Notes: generated by a model from the letters alone, not told the origin. DNA of 64,000 nucleotides from Periplaneta americana (GCF_040183065.1 NC_091117.1:107066001-107130000), one strand, 5' to 3'; positions 1 to 10,890 are shown, counted from the stretch's first letter. Numbers and translations: made by a program.

Positions 1-2
1 AC

Positions 3-911
3 ATTAATGACGTATCAAAGAACTTACAGTATTGCCGATATCACCTCTATGCCGACGACCTACAACTTTACATACATTCCAGACCCAATACGATCAATGA
101 ATCGATTGGCAAGTTAAATTGTGACCTAGCCACTGTCTCCACTTGGGCGGCCAATTTCGGACTCGCACTTAATCCAAGTAAGACTCAAGCTATAATTATT
201 GGACATAAGCGTTTAGTTAACTCCCTTAATAACAGTAATCTTTCAGTTGTTACCCTTAACAACACGCTAATCCCTTATTCATCTGTCGTAAAAAATCTTG
301 GCTTCTTTTTTGATAATAATCTAAGTTGGAATTTTCAAGTTAAAGAAACGATAAAAAAAATCTATTCCTCCATTCACTGTTTGAGTCACTTAAGAAACTT
401 CTTGCCCCAGCAACTAAAACTTACCCTAGTGCAAACCCTAGTAACGCCGCACTTCGATTATTGTGACGTTTTGTTAAGTGACCTAAGTTCTGAATTGTCA
501 GTCAAGTTACAGCGAGCTCAGAATATGTGCGTCAGATACGTGTGCAACATCCGACGATATGATCACATATCACCGTCCTTCGCAAGTCTCTCGTGGCTCC
601 GACTTAAAGAACGTAGAACTTTACACTCTTTGTCTTTACTCTTTCGAATTCTGTACACTTCAACACCAAATTACCTTTCGTCTCGTTTCTCTTATCTATA
701 CTCTAACCACGACGTAAATACCAGATCACTTATCTGTGGCACGCTAAGTATACCTCTTCATAGAACATCTTGTTATTCATCATCTTTTACAATATCCACC
801 TCGCGTCAATGGAATTCCTTGTCACAAAGTATTAGGGGCTGCAAGACAATAAACACCTTTAAGAACAGCTTAAAAGATAACCTTATTAGCATTTCACTCC
901 AATCATACTGA
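3..911 (+). CDS. LINE reverse transcriptase, C-terminal part (copy 1, cut by window edge)
   Basis: The frame is open from base 3 to the stop at 909-911, so the protein enters the window from the left. It starts in the reverse transcriptase palm with the catalytic YADD at 48-59. The thumb and the long C-terminal region follow, with the landmarks PHFDYCDVL, CVRYVCNI, HISPSFASLSWL and RQWNSL. This layout is typical of CR1/Jockey-group non-LTR retrotransposons, which copy their RNA into DNA at a nicked target. The second copy at 2273-3736 has the same landmarks in the same order (for example PHFDYCDVLFSDL), so the two belong to related subfamilies. No stop or frameshift is visible in this part. 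The 5' half lies outside the window, so whether the element is intact cannot be judged. The class is firm; the exact clade is not. Confidence 0.9.
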   Translation: MNDVSKNLQYCRYHLYADDLQLYIHSRPNTINESIGKLNCDLATVSTWAANFGLALNPSKTQAIIIGHKRLVNSLNNSNLSVVTLNNTLIPYSSVVKNLGFFFDNNLSWNFQVKETIKKIYSSIHCLSHLRNFLPQQLKLTLVQTLVTPHFDYCDVLLSDLSSELSVKLQRAQNMCVRYVCNIRRYDHISPSFASLSWLRLKERRTLHSLSLLFRILYTSTPNYLSSRFSYLYSNHDVNTRSLICGTLSIPLHRTSCYSSSFTISTSRQWNSLSQSIRGCKTINTFKNSLKDNLISISLQSY

Positions 912-1257
912 TTTAAACTATCACTGACTACATTGTTACTTTTTTCTTTAGACATCATCCTGATTGTGCTGTATTTTAATTGTCTCGTAATAATCTCTTT
1001 CTATTATCTAATATTATTTGAAATATATTAACATTCTATGTATTTTAGTTTAATTCTGCTACACAGTTTATTTCAGTGTTTAATTAATAGTTCATAGTAT
1101 TTTGTTGTTTAATTTGTAAATAACTTTTGTATACATGTAACTCTCATCTAAATCAAATTGTTGGATTCTTTGTAAGTTCATGCATATGTATATACACTTT
1201 TTGCTGGTTGAGTGGAAGAGAAGGCCTTACGGCCTTAACTCTGCCAGCTAAAATAAA

Positions 1258-1305
<48 letters not shown>
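912..1305 (+). mobile_element. 3' UTR and (ATT)n tail of LINE copy 1
   Basis: AT-rich 3' UTR after the reverse transcriptase stop. It ends in a conserved block, GAGAAGGCCTTACGGCCTTA followed by ACTCTGCCAG, and then a pure (ATT)n tract at about 1259-1305. The same block precedes an ATT-type tract at 4270-4346 (plus), 5447-5570 (minus) and 53700-53760 (plus), so it is the 3' end of one LINE family. The tail abuts the piggyBac fragment, which implies that the LINE inserted into that gene. Confidence 0.85.
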
Positions 1306-1310
<5 letters not shown>

Positions 1311-1913
1311 TTGCAGAAATAGCTTTCTTGAAAATATGTCTTTGTAGAACAGCAAACTGTCTAACCATTGTTCCAAGAAAAAGTCTTTGATAGTACTCTT
1401 CATACGTCTTCCCATATTCAGTATTACTCCATGAAAAGCCATTAGCTCTTCAGCGGTGACATCTTCCCAACCGTTCCCAATTGAATGTTTTCGCAAAGGT
1501 GTGACTTTTTGTATTTTTTGTCTAACGTACCTGTTGGTTTCGGTAGCTATTTCTTGAAACAGTGTCTGGCTAAAAAATAGCAAAAAAAAAAATAAAAATG
1601 GTGAATCAGGCTTTCGTCCAGTCTGGGGAGGTTTATAAGCTGCTGTTCCACGAAACGGTATATGATGAAAGTCATTGTCATTAGCACCCCAATGATCCCA
1701 ACCATCATTGTCAACATTGTCTATTTTATCATCACCATCATCTTCAACATCACTTGAACTGGACTGATTGTCAACAGAATCGTCACTGTCACTTGAAATG
1801 GCTTCACTTACTTGAGAATCAGAGTCATTGTCTTCAATTAGTTCAATGTCTGAATCATCACTAAAAGTTGTCCAATCCCCATGCAAGTCTTCATGTATCT
1901 CATCGTCGCCCAA
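1306..1913 (-). pseudogene. piggyBac-type transposase, N-terminal fragment
   Basis: The minus-strand frame starts MGDDEIHEDLHGDW. A long acidic Asp/Ser-rich region follows, then the start of the DDE_Tnp_1_7 (piggyBac) domain: LFQEIATETNRYVRQ, WEDVTAEELMAFHGV and SRKLFLQIY. PiggyBac transposases normally run to about 500-600 residues. This one stops after about 200, where the (ATT)n tail of LINE copy 1 begins, so the DDE catalytic core is cut off and may lie left of the window. A run of A bases near 1578-1590 gives an aberrant FLFFFLLFF stretch, which suggests a slippage frameshift. No TTAA-flanked terminal repeat was identified. Non-functional here; family call by pattern recognition. Confidence 0.75.
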
Positions 1914-2206
1914 AGCCTTCTGTTTTTTTTTTTCACTATGTGTTTAGTTTTCTTGACAACACTTCTGCTCGTAGACGCCATTGTGATAACAAGAACGACA
2001 AAACATTCGCAGCCACTTCTAAAATGTATTTTAGAGCACAGGAAACAATTCTAATTCACACGAAAATAACACCACCACACAGATCGTAATCTCAATAACA
2101 TACTGACGCAACATGCATTCCTTGCTCCGAGTTCGGAGTGTTTATAAACATTGTAGGAAACGTGGCGGACTCAGTCCGGCGCAGGACTGCAGCTGACATA
2201 TTTTAG
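1914..2206. other. Non-coding flank of the piggyBac fragment
   Basis: No gene seen. It holds a degenerate direct repeat, GTGGCGGACT at about 2163 and again near 2207. This may be piggyBac 5' non-coding DNA or the original insertion site of LINE copy 2. Confidence 0.4.
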
Positions 2207-3736
2207 TGGCGGACTGACTCCGACATAGGAGCGGTAATAAGCATAGTCTTTATCAATAAGTTAGTTGATATCGTGCTTCCTGTAATAACCCATATTTTCA
2301 ATTCTTCAATTATCATGTCTGTTTATCCGCAACTCTGGAAAACAGCTTTGGTACGCCCACTTCCTAAAGTAAATTCACCAACTTCTGCAAAAGACTATAG
2401 GCCAATCTCCATTCTTCCCGTTTTATCCAAAGCCCTGGAACGCATCATTCATAAGCAGTTGTCAGACTACCTAATAGAATTTAATCTTTTAGACCCTTTA
2501 CAATCTGGATTCAGAAATGGCCATAGCACTTCTACTGCTTTGTTGAATGTTACTGAGGACATACGCGCAGCCATGGATAAACGACAGGCTACTGTACTAG
2601 TTTTATTGGACTATAGCAAAGCCTTTGATTCTGTTGACTTCGATCTACTATTGACTAAACTACAAACGCTACACCTTTCTGATAGTGCTATCACCTGGAT
2701 GTACTCCTACCTTACTGGCCGCCAGCAGCGTGTCATATCTAATAATCGTTTCTCATCCTGGCGTACTGTAGATACAGGAGTTCCTCAGGGATCAGTATTA
2801 GGCCCCTTGCTCTTCTCTATTTATATAAATGGAATTTCTAAATCATTTAAGCACTGCAGATATCAAATATATGCAGACGACGTTCAATTGTATATTTCAG
2901 CGCGTCCTGATGCACTAAATGATAGCATTAATAGTCTTAATGAAGATCTTGATTCAATCTCTTCCTGGTCTCAACAATTTGGGCTTAACCTAAACGCATG
3001 TAAATCACAGGCTATTCTGTTCGCGAACCGTAGATTAATTCCTGAAGTCAACGACCTGAATATTCCACCTGTGAAACTGGATAAAACAATCATCCCGTTT
3101 AGCTTTACCGTAAAAAATCTCGGGGTGCATTTCGAATCTAATCTTAGTTGGGATACGCATATTAAATATACATGTAAGAAGGCATTCTCTATTCTCCATT
3201 CACTAAAAAGATTGTATCATTATCCATCTAAATTAAAACAGACGCTGGTACAGACACTCATTCTACCTCACTTCGATTATTGCGACGTTTTGTTCAGTGA
3301 TCTCAGGATTGATTCCGCCCAGAAACTACAGCGTGTTCATAATGCGTGCGTCCGCTTCATTTGTAATGTTCGATACTATGATCATATCTCACCTTCTTTC
3401 GAGAAGTTATCATGGCTTAGGTTACATGAGAGGAGAAATCTGCACTCACTTTCTCTCCTATATCGAATTATGCACACTTCATCTCCCTCTTATTTATTCG
3501 CTCGTTTTCATACTCTCTCTCGCTATCATAATATTAATACTCGATCACAACGCGATAACACGCTAGAAATTCCACTTCACACATCATCTCTGTATTCCTC
3601 ATCTTTCACTGTTGCTACCTCTCGTCACTGGAACTCTCTGCTGCCTGAAGTCAAGGGCTGCCGAACATTGAAATCTTTCAAATCCAAGTTAGAAAATTAT
3701 CTTAGGACGAGTTGCCAAACTAACTTACTATTATGA
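2207..3736 (+). CDS. LINE reverse transcriptase (copy 2, 5'-truncated)
   Basis: The frame is open from 2207 to the stop before 3737; the first recognisable residues are near 2250. Visible domains are the fingers (DYRPISILPVLSKALERII, SGFRNGHSTSTALL), the palm (LLDYSKAFDSVDFD, GVPQGSVLGPLLF, and YADD at 2870-2881) and the C-terminal thumb with PHFDYCDVLFSDL and RHWNSLLPE. The SGFRxGHST and GVPQGS motifs place it in the CR1/L2/Jockey group of non-LTR elements. The endonuclease domain that should precede the RT is missing, as expected for a 5'-truncated insertion; no ATG marks a natural start. About 490 residues are free of stops, so the copy is fairly young. Same family as the copy at 3-911. 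Confidence 0.92.
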   Translation, partial: WRTDSDIGAVISIVFINKLVDIVLPVITHIFNSSIIMSVYPQLWKTALVRPLPKVNSPTSAKDYRPISILPVLSKALERIIHKQLSDYLIEFNLLDPLQSGFRNGHSTSTALLNVTEDIRAAMDKRQATVLVLLDYSKAFDSVDFDLLLTKLQTLHLSDSAITWMYSYLTGRQQRVISNNRFSSWRTVDTGVPQGSVLGPLLFSIYINGISKSFKHCRYQIYADDVQLYISARPDALNDSINSLNEDLDSISSWSQQFGLNLNACKSQAILFANRRLIPEVNDLNIPPVKLDKTIIPFSFTVKNLGVHFESNLSWDTHIKYTCKKAFSILHSLKRLYHYPSKLKQTLVQTLILPHFDYCDVLFSDLRIDSAQKLQRVHNACVRFICNVRYYDHISPSFEKLSWLRLHERRNLHSLSLLYRIMHTSSPSYLFARFHTLSRYHNINTRSQRDNTLEIPLHTSSLYSSSFTVATSRHWNSLLPEVKGCRTLKSFKSKLENYLRTSCQTNLLL

Positions 3737-3988
3737 CAAGTGTTGTATTGCATGTTTCCACATATTCACTTTTTTTTTTATGTTCTAGTGATATTTAACT
3801 TATTTTATATTTTTGTTTTCATATTTTCCGATAATGGTATATCTATAATGTGATAAGTTGAGCTATATATAAACATAATTTTCCTTACTGTGTGTACTTA
3901 AAAATATTGTATTCATTGTATGCTTTGTACTGCACTATTGTATTACTACTATTAGTATTATTATTACTATTAGGCCTGTTATTATTAT

Positions 3989-4033
<45 letters not shown>

Positions 4034-4346
4034 CATTATTATTATTATTATCATCATCAATAATTTTCTTATTTTTTTTATACTTTGTAGGCCTCATTTA
4101 TTTTTGACCTGCTGTTCACATTTTATTACGCTTTTTTCTTTCTTTCTGTATGTTATATATTATGTCTGATTTCTTCTTACTTGTTGTTTACATTTTATTA
4201 TTATTATCTTATTCAGTTTTGTGTGTACTTTGTAAATTTGTAGTGTTTCTATAACACAGTTTTTACTCCTGGTTGAGTGTTAGAGAAGGCCGTATGGCCT
4301 TAACTCTGCCAGGTTAAATAAATCATTATTATTATTATTATTATTA
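3737..4346 (+). mobile_element. 3' UTR and ATT-rich tail of LINE copy 2
   Basis: AT-rich 3' UTR with an interrupted (ATT)n tract at about 3945-4060. It ends in the family block GAGAAGGCCGTATGGCCTTA, then CTCTGCCAGG and (ATT)n at 4323-4346. Leu-rich reading frames across the ATT tract are composition artefacts. Confidence 0.85.
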
Positions 4347-4539
4347 ATGGTTAATTTAAAAAGAAAGTTGTTCATATTGTTACAACCTTGGCATTACATT
4401 AATTAATTTAATTAAGAGAAATTGACGAAAATAAATAAAATAAACACACGCACAATGACAATGAACAAAAAACTAATGAAAAATTAGAACTATGTAACAA
4501 ACACTTTTGTTGATATACTGTAATAAAAAATTTACTTAC

Positions 4540-4690
4540 AGGAGGCAACAATGAATGCTGAGTTCCATGAGTAGGAGGTACCTTGTAGATTGGAGCACGC
4601 CCTGTAAGGGGCAAATTCTGTTGCAAGAAAAGTTGCTGATGTCCGCTAAGAGCCACAGTTGGATAACCATGCATGCTCATCATGTTGTCA
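4540..4690 (-). CDS. Gps2: Gps2 homologue, exon 3 (internal)
   Basis: A 151-nt exon on the minus strand. It is preceded by a polypyrimidine tract ending TTGTTTCTAG and followed by a consensus donor, GTAAGT. It encodes one split codon plus 50 residues, including MMSMHGYPTVALSG, GHQQLFLQQNLPL and a proline-rich end. Exon 2 (10671-10890) ends with two bases of a codon and this exon supplies the third, giving Asn, so the frames join exactly. The exon ends in phase 0. In Gps2 the region after the coiled coil is a low-complexity Gln/Pro-rich tail with a similar MxSMxG stretch, which fits. The assignment rests on order, strand and splice phase more than on sequence. The next exon is not visible between here and base 1. 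Confidence 0.7.
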
Positions 4691-4835
4691 CTAGAAACAA
4701 ACAAACTTCTGTAGAAAGAACAACATAACATACGAGAAATGTTTAACAAAGACTGAATCATAATGTTTATTAGTACAATAATTTCGAAACAATGTAAATT
4801 CATTTTCTAGTTTAAATTTAACTGAGGAACTACTA

Positions 4836-5435
4836 CAGTAGAATCCCTCTTAACCAGCACCAAAGGGACTAGGCTAGTTCTGGACACAAGATTTTGCCAG
4901 ATAATTGAATAAATACCGGTAAGTTATATAGGCTACATAAAAAAAAAGTTCATATTTCATGATGTCAAATGTTGAAACTGCAGCCATGTGAAGCTTATGT
5001 CTCTTTTTAGTCATAACTGAATAAACATAAAAACTGTGTGGATTTTCCTTATTAAAATTGGATTTTCCTTATTAAAATACATCACACAACACAAATAAGT
5101 AATACACTAAATTCTAGGTTTGACTATTCACGGAAAATTAAAGTTCGTGCGAACTTCCTAATGTGACAACACTGATGAACCAAATATAATTAAATAAACA
5201 TAAAAATTGTGTGGATTTTTTTATTTACTAAAACATCACATGACACAAATAATACGCTAATCCTAGGATCGAATATTCACTGAAAATGAAAGTTCGTGCG
5301 AACTTCGTAATGTGGCAAAACTGACAGCCCAGACTGTAGCCATAGGGCCGATTTAAACTTTTTTTTGACCAGACAAAAGTGTAGTTGTTTTGGTATTGCC
5401 GGTTATTTGGGTGATGGTTATGAGGGATTTTACTG
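4836..5435. mobile_element. pogo/Tigger-like MITE, 600 bp, TA target duplication
   Basis: Inverted ends match: CAGTAGAATCCCTCTTAACC at the left, and the reverse complement of the right end reads CAGTAAAATCCCTCATAACC. Both ends are flanked by TA (4834-4835 and 5436-5437), the target of Tc1/mariner and pogo elements. No transposase frame is inside. The interior has a diverged tandem duplication of about 170 bp (near 5020-5190 and 5191-5345; both copies contain AAGTTCGTGCGAACTTC). Non-autonomous element in Gps2 intron 2. Confidence 0.8.
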
Positions 5436-5446
5436 TATGTATTCAA

Positions 5447-5464
5447 TTTAATAATAATAATAAC

Positions 5465-5507
<43 letters not shown>

Positions 5508-5815
5508 TTTTATTTTCGCTGGCAGAGTTAAGGCCATAAAGCCTTCTCTTCCATTCAACCAGCCTTAATCAATACAATACATATTTAAATTACAAACTAC
5601 ACTTAAAAGGTTCTCTAGCAATATTCTTCAATTTTAACAACTAGTAGACTACATATTTATTTAAATTTAGATAAACCTATAAGGTAAAGTAGTAACTTAA
5701 TTTATGAGCTAATTTAATTCAATCAATTATAATTAATTTAATATTTGGGATAGCTAGTAAAATGATGAAAATTAATTTAATATAAGCTTACTAGAACTAT
5801 GTTACAGGGAGAAAA
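5447..5815 (-). mobile_element. CR1/Jockey-group LINE 3' end, inverted
   Basis: (AAT)n at about 5447-5506, followed by the complement of the 3' block of the LINE at 912-1305 (CTGGCAGAGTTAAGGCC, then CTTCTCTTCC). The remaining AT-rich DNA to about 5815 looks like its 3' UTR. No coding part is retained, so this copy is heavily 5'-truncated. It sits next to the right TA of the pogo-like MITE. Confidence 0.75.
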
Positions 5816-5846
<31 letters not shown>

Positions 5847-7190
5847 TAAATCTAAAATATATTTTTATAATGAGAATAATGTCATGATTAAAACTTCTGC
5901 TCTGTGTGAGTGACAGACAATGAAGATATGACATGCTCATTTTAGTTACGGGGCAATGGAGTTAAATAAAAAATATTTTTTTCCTTCAGCTGAGACTATT
6001 CTACATTACAGCAAGCTTATGACGAATTTATTATTCCGTATGAGAGTACAAAGGCAAAGACAAAGAAATACAGAAGTTTCAGGACTTCAGTTATAAGTCA
6101 TGACAAATTTACTGTCATCAATCAGTCACATTTATGACAAAGCCTCCATATGCTGCTTGGTGCATCTCTCAGTCACATTTCGTGTTTATCGCTCATAACA
6201 AAAAACAAATGGCCCTGCTCATATAGTTTGGATCATGATTTACAATGATCTAGACTTCGGATTTTTCAGTTCCAAAAATCTTACTTTAGGTACCTAAAAA
6301 TAAAATAATGTGACATGAAATTTCATCTGCATTCACAAGAAGGTATAATATAGCAGAAGGAAGTTGCATATCGATGGCTAAGAAGTGATACCTCACATCT
6401 GTAAATTTGCAGGTGAAATGAACGACTGTTTTAAAAATTAAATTTTCCCAAAATAGACAACATTTTATACATGTTTCTGCTTTGCAAGATCCTCTGCTCG
6501 AGGACAAAATACTAATTGTCCAATTTTGTGAACATAATACTAATGTAGTTAATTAAATAATAGTGTAATTGAAGTAAATTACTATTTTTGTAAATATGAG
6601 GTATCACAAATCATCGATATTCAAAAATGCACTGATAATTATAATTAACACATCAACACTTTTCTAACAGTTAACTTTTAGAAGTCCCAGTATACTTTCT
6701 AAAATTCGACTCAACTGTTTCAAGTTTCTCATCCAGAGTACTATGTAAACAACACTGCTCATACACAAGACGGAAATCCAAGTGTGTTTTTGATAATTCA
6801 TTAATATTTATTGCTTCATTTATATGCTTCCAACACAATAACCAAATACCAGTATTCAAACGCTTTGAATTTCTTTAAGCTCTATCCCCAAATGATTTAC
6901 AGTATCCCTTCTTAAGAACAAGTGAATAACATAACCAAGTTCTTTCGATTTTTAATTCTGATTTTGAACTTGTATAATAACACTTTTTGAAAAACTTCTT
7001 CCATTACTGTCTTAATGAAAGATCCTTTACACTTAAAGTATCCATGTTCTATAAAGATCATTTTACGAGATGGTTTAGTTCTTTGAAATTTGCTCTGGCT
7101 TATCAGTGTATTGAATACACAGAGAAGAACGCCATATATTTAACATGCATTGAATGTTACGAATCCTCTTATATCAAACAAAATATGACT

Positions 7191-7223
<33 letters not shown>

Positions 7224-8204
7224 ATGATGATAGTAATGACGGGGGTTTTCACATTTCTGTATTCAGTACAAGCACAATTATCACCGCACAATCCAGTTGC
7301 AGTAAGCTCATCTCTTCCGTGGATCATCTTCTTATATGAAGTGTACATTGATGCAATTATTTCTATGGCCGAAAATATGCCAATTTCAATATTCTGCGAA
7401 CTCTCTATTAATATCACTCTCCTGAGCTGCATAGTGCAGCACTAACCTTCTAGGGCCAGCCAACATCTTTACAATCACTTCCATTGAATGTTGTTCATCA
7501 GTAGCCAGATTTAGGATGATTACTTTGTTTCATGCCAAGCACACTAAATGTTGTTTGAAATTTTATGTAATAAACTGCCTATGCAGTGGCATGATGATTT
7601 TGGAATATCTGGATAACAACGATGAAACTAGTCTGCAACTTTTCTTGTCCTCCTGTTGTGAATGTCTCCACAAAGCAGTACCAGACACACTCGCTGTTCA
7701 GGAGTCAACATGATCTCTTCTTCAACTCTCAACCATTATAAATTACAAATCAAGGTGATAATGATCTCTCCTTCAGCTCTCAATAAACTCCAAACAATAA
7801 ACGAAAACAAATACAAACTGCAGCACTACTGTTTACCACAGGCTACTTATATAAACGAAAGATAGTAGTAATTTCCAAATAGAATAATGCATTCCATTTG
7901 TCAATTGACTTTTGAGTATAACAACAATCAGTAAAACATTTGAGTGTTAGGGGTCCAAAGAGTAAAATTTAGGTAAAAAAAGTAGCTTAAGTTGTCAACA
8001 GAAGTACTTTCTAGCTGTTCCCTTTGAGGCTTGTAAGTATTTTAAAATGAGTAGTCCAATAACTGGGTTGCCTGGACCAGTCTTAGTAATGGCATTTTTC
8101 CATACCAGATACAATGATTATACTGCCATGACTCAATCACTTAGTAAAGACAGTGTGTTCCATAGCAGGAAGTACCCTTTTGACAGAAATAATTATACAA
8201 AACT
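5816..8204. other. Gps2 intron 2 DNA without recognisable genes
   Basis: Holds (AT)n at about 5823-5848 and an (ATG)n microsatellite at about 7185-7230. The reading frames across the ATG tract on both strands (poly-Met, poly-Asp, poly-Ile) are artefacts. Nothing else in either strand resembled a known domain. Confidence 0.6.
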
Positions 8205-8400
8205 AACTGGACCCAACATGTATGGAGAATGAAAAGAGATAGAACTGAACAATTAATTTTCAAATACAGACCACATGGCAGAAGAAGTCGAGTGTGTCTT
8301 GTGAACAGACTTCTAAATGACAGGCCAGAATGGGTCATCCTTGTAGAGCCAAATTCCATCATAGTGTGGTGATGATGGTGGTGGTGATGGGGGCGGGGGG
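8205..8400 (+). pseudogene. RTE-like LINE C-terminal remnant with GAT-rich tail
   Basis: The short frame reads MKRDRTEQLIFKYRPHGRRS and then NRLLNDRPEWVIL. This resembles the extreme C-terminus of RTE-type LINE proteins, where a GRRSxGRP-type basic motif precedes the stop and a GAT/GATG tail. A GATGATGGTGGTGATGG tract follows from about 8363, consistent with that tail. The same arrangement ends the LINEs at 49731 and about 51875. A stop interrupts the basic motif. Too short for more than a tentative family call. Confidence 0.45.
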
Positions 8401-8475
8401 GGGGCAGGGGCAGGGGGAGGGGCAGTGGCGGTGGGAGGGCGGCGAGGGGAGCAGCGGCAGTGGTGGTGGTGACTA
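8376..8475 (+). repeat. G-rich low-complexity tract
   Basis: Runs of G (ten consecutive near 8395) with CAGGGG repeats, continuous with the GAT tail of the LINE remnant. Multiple G-runs in close spacing could form a G-quadruplex on the plus strand. Confidence 0.7.
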
Positions 8476-8479
8476 TGAT

Positions 8480-9696
8480 GATGATGCCAAGTACTGCATC
8501 AATCATGGACACGGTATTTTGTTTGATAAGACCAGAATCTTAGTTAGAAAATCAGGCTTTGGGATCATCTATTTAGAGAGGCCATAGAAATTAATATATG
8601 GAAGGCTCAGGAACCAGTTAGTGTAAGTCATCAATTGGAGGAAAAGAGAAAATGAGGTTGTTATTAGATTTTTTTTTTTTCAAAATCCCATTAACGTTTA
8701 AAAAATAACTAATCAGTTACAGATGTGTGACAATAACTAAAGTAACTTAATACATACTGACAAAAAGTGTCAATTAATAAATTTAATGTAACTATCAGAG
8801 GCAAATATATAAAAAAATATTGACTTAATGTTTCTGACCACTGAACTTCTTTCAAAACATATTTCTGGCACGTCTAATTATAGATCTTCTAGTCACAATA
8901 GTCATCGGCATTATTACTGTGATCTCTGACATTTCTCTGTTGAATCTCTGCAGAAGTATTGGTAGCCCAAGTTCTGGGTGTATCGCTGTTGAAGTTCTGT
9001 AGGGAACAATAGTAGACCTAGCGATGATGCATAGATGGTAGGTATAACAACAAGTCTGTTATGTCTTTCTTTTACATATATTTCATAGGCCCAACAGTAG
9101 TGTACAGTCATTATTCAGATATTGAAGAGAGTTTTGCAAGTCTTCCTTTCTTGCTTGCTTTTGTGATGTTGACCATATGATAGTTGCTTTCCTTCTGAAC
9201 ATGAATACAGATTCTCAGAGATAAAGTTATTAGTAGAATAAAGAAAACTTACCAAAACCTAAGTTCTTAAATTATGAAAATTATGCATGTACTCCGCATA
9301 TAAACCAAATCAATTTCCTTCCTCACTTTCCTCTGTATACATTTAATCTGGAGAATGACCCAGTATTCCTATGGTAATTAAATTAAAGTAACTTGAAGTT
9401 CATAGCTGAAAGAATTTATAACTCCATTTTGAATCTTGCGCACACTACTTTTAACACTTGAATATAAGTAATTGATTAATTAATTACACATACAATCACA
9501 ATTACAATCACATAATTAACACAATCACATAATTAACACGAATAAGTCCGCTAGTTAATCAATTTATAACTCTCTCTTCTTTGCTTAAAGTCTTAACATA
9601 ATATTCGAACCTAATCTATTAGACTACTTATGATGTAAAACCACTTCTAAATTTGAAAGGTAAATGTTTTCCATATACAGCACTTAATTTTCTCTT
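8480..9696. other. Intron DNA, nothing recognised
   Basis: No frame with a recognisable domain and no clear repeat boundary. Part of Gps2 intron 2. Confidence 0.5.
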
Positions 9697-10510
9697 TCAG
9701 TTATTGTCATCGTGATCCTTGTCTTGGTGCTTATGGTCCTTGTTGTAATACTTGTCATGGTGATTGTGATTCCTGTCAATGTCCTTATTGTGATCTTTGT
9801 CCTGATCCTTAATCATAGTCTTTGTTGTTATCCTTATCATGGTTCTTACTGCAGTTCTTATAATCCTTGCCATGGTCCTTAATGTAGTCCTTGTCTCAAT
9901 CATTATCATGATCCTTATTATCCTTATTGTGGTCCTTGCCATGGTTTTGATGGTGATCCTTGACATAGTGCTGGTCGAGATTCATGTCGTGATCCTTATT
10001 GTGGTCCATGGCATGATCCTTATCAGGATCCAAGTCGTGATTCCCATCATCATCCTTGTTGTAGTGCTTCTCATGGTTCACATCGTGATCCTTATAATGG
10101 TCATTGTCTTTGTTGTGATCCTCATCATGATCCTTATCATGATCTTTGTTGTGGTGCTTGTGATTGTTGTAGCTGTCCTTAATATGGTCTTGTCGTGATT
10201 CTAATTGTAATCCTTGTGATGCTTGTTGTGATTCTTGTCATGGTCCTTAATGTGATCTTTAACGTGGTCCTTCTTTTTGTTATGGTTCTGATTGTGGTTG
10301 TTGTGGTCATAGTCGTCATTCTTATTTTGGTCATGTCATGCTCATTAACATGATCCCTGTTATGGTGCTTTTCGTGGTCCACGTCATAATCCTTTTCATG
10401 GTTTTAGTCATTATCCTTTATTTGGTCCTTATTGTGGCCGTTATTGTCTTTGTTGTGGTGCTTATTGCAGTCTTTGTTGTCTTTATCGTGGTTCTATATT
10501 TGTCACTTCA
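9697..10510 (+). repeat. Degenerate minisatellite, GTCCTT/ATCCTT words about every 12-15 bp
   Basis: About 800 bp in which words such as GATCCTTATTGTGGTCCTTG recur every 12-15 bp. This yields Val/Ile/Met-rich frames on the plus strand and Asp/His/Lys-rich frames on the minus strand. Those frames have no other signs of coding. A short block of the same kind lies at about 34262-34345, which suggests a dispersed repeat. It sits about 160 bp downstream of Gps2 exon 2 in the direction of Gps2 transcription. Confidence 0.8.
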
Positions 10511-10585
10511 AAATAACAATGTTTCTCCATTTGGCAAATAACTTTTGTGACATGGTATAAAACTGCTACTTCTATTACCAGACTA

Positions 10586-10586
<1 letters not shown>

Positions 10587-10617
<31 letters not shown>
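10587..10617 (+). repeat. Poly-A tract, 31 bp
   Basis: Uninterrupted A run just inside Gps2 intron 2 (T run on the transcribed strand). It may be the tail of a retrotransposed sequence, but nothing recognisable precedes it. Confidence 0.8.
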
Positions 10618-10619
<2 letters not shown>

Positions 10620-10670
10620 GAAAATAATTTCAACTTGCAGAGTGTCCTTTCTGGTCATGAAAACACTTAC

Positions 10671-10890
10671 TTGGATTCTTTAACCACCAACTGTCGTCTC
10701 CTGTTATCATCCTCATTGAGTACCTTCTTCAACTGCAAAAACAGCTGGTGCTTCTCATCTTTCAACTGCGCTAATCGCAGTTCCAGCTGAGAAATCTGAT
10801 CCCTGGTCTCCCCAAGAGTCATCACATCCTGTTTTTGCTTGCGTTCACGTTCTTTTCTCTGACGTTCTACTTCTGCATCTGCCTCCTGCT
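10671..10890 (-). CDS. Gps2: Gps2 homologue, exon 2 (coiled-coil core)
   Basis: A 220-nt exon with acceptor TTCTACAG and donor GTAAGT on the minus strand. It encodes 72 full codons plus split codons at each end. The charged helix QRKERERKQKQD is followed by MTLGETRDQISQLELRLAQL and KDEKHQLFLQLKKVLNE. The EEKHQLFLQLKKVLHE stretch is the hallmark of G-protein pathway suppressor 2, a small coiled-coil subunit of the NCoR/SMRT-HDAC3 co-repressor complex that acts in the nucleus and also in the cytoplasm as a JNK/ubiquitin-pathway regulator. Exon 1 donates G to make the Glu split codon (G + AG), and exon 3 donates T to make Asn, so all three exons join in frame. Strong identification. Confidence 0.93.

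Noticed and set aside
1127..1390. Poly-Tyr and poly-Asn frames over ATT/AAT tracts (also at 3892-4107, 39935-40192, 55833-56234 and 11930-12178)
   Set aside because: They are translations of microsatellites or LINE tails and have no other coding signs. In the 11930-12178 frame only the non-repeat part, SQFCKTLGLHKSFL, belongs to the R2-like remnant.
1..4539. A further Gps2 exon downstream of exon 3
   Set aside because: This interval is occupied by LINE and piggyBac sequence; no phase-0 minus-strand exon with Gps2-like content was found.
9839..10198. Val/Ile-rich 119-aa frame resembling a membrane protein
   Set aside because: Produced by the GTCCTT/ATCCTT minisatellite; the minus strand gives an equally long Asp/His-rich frame.
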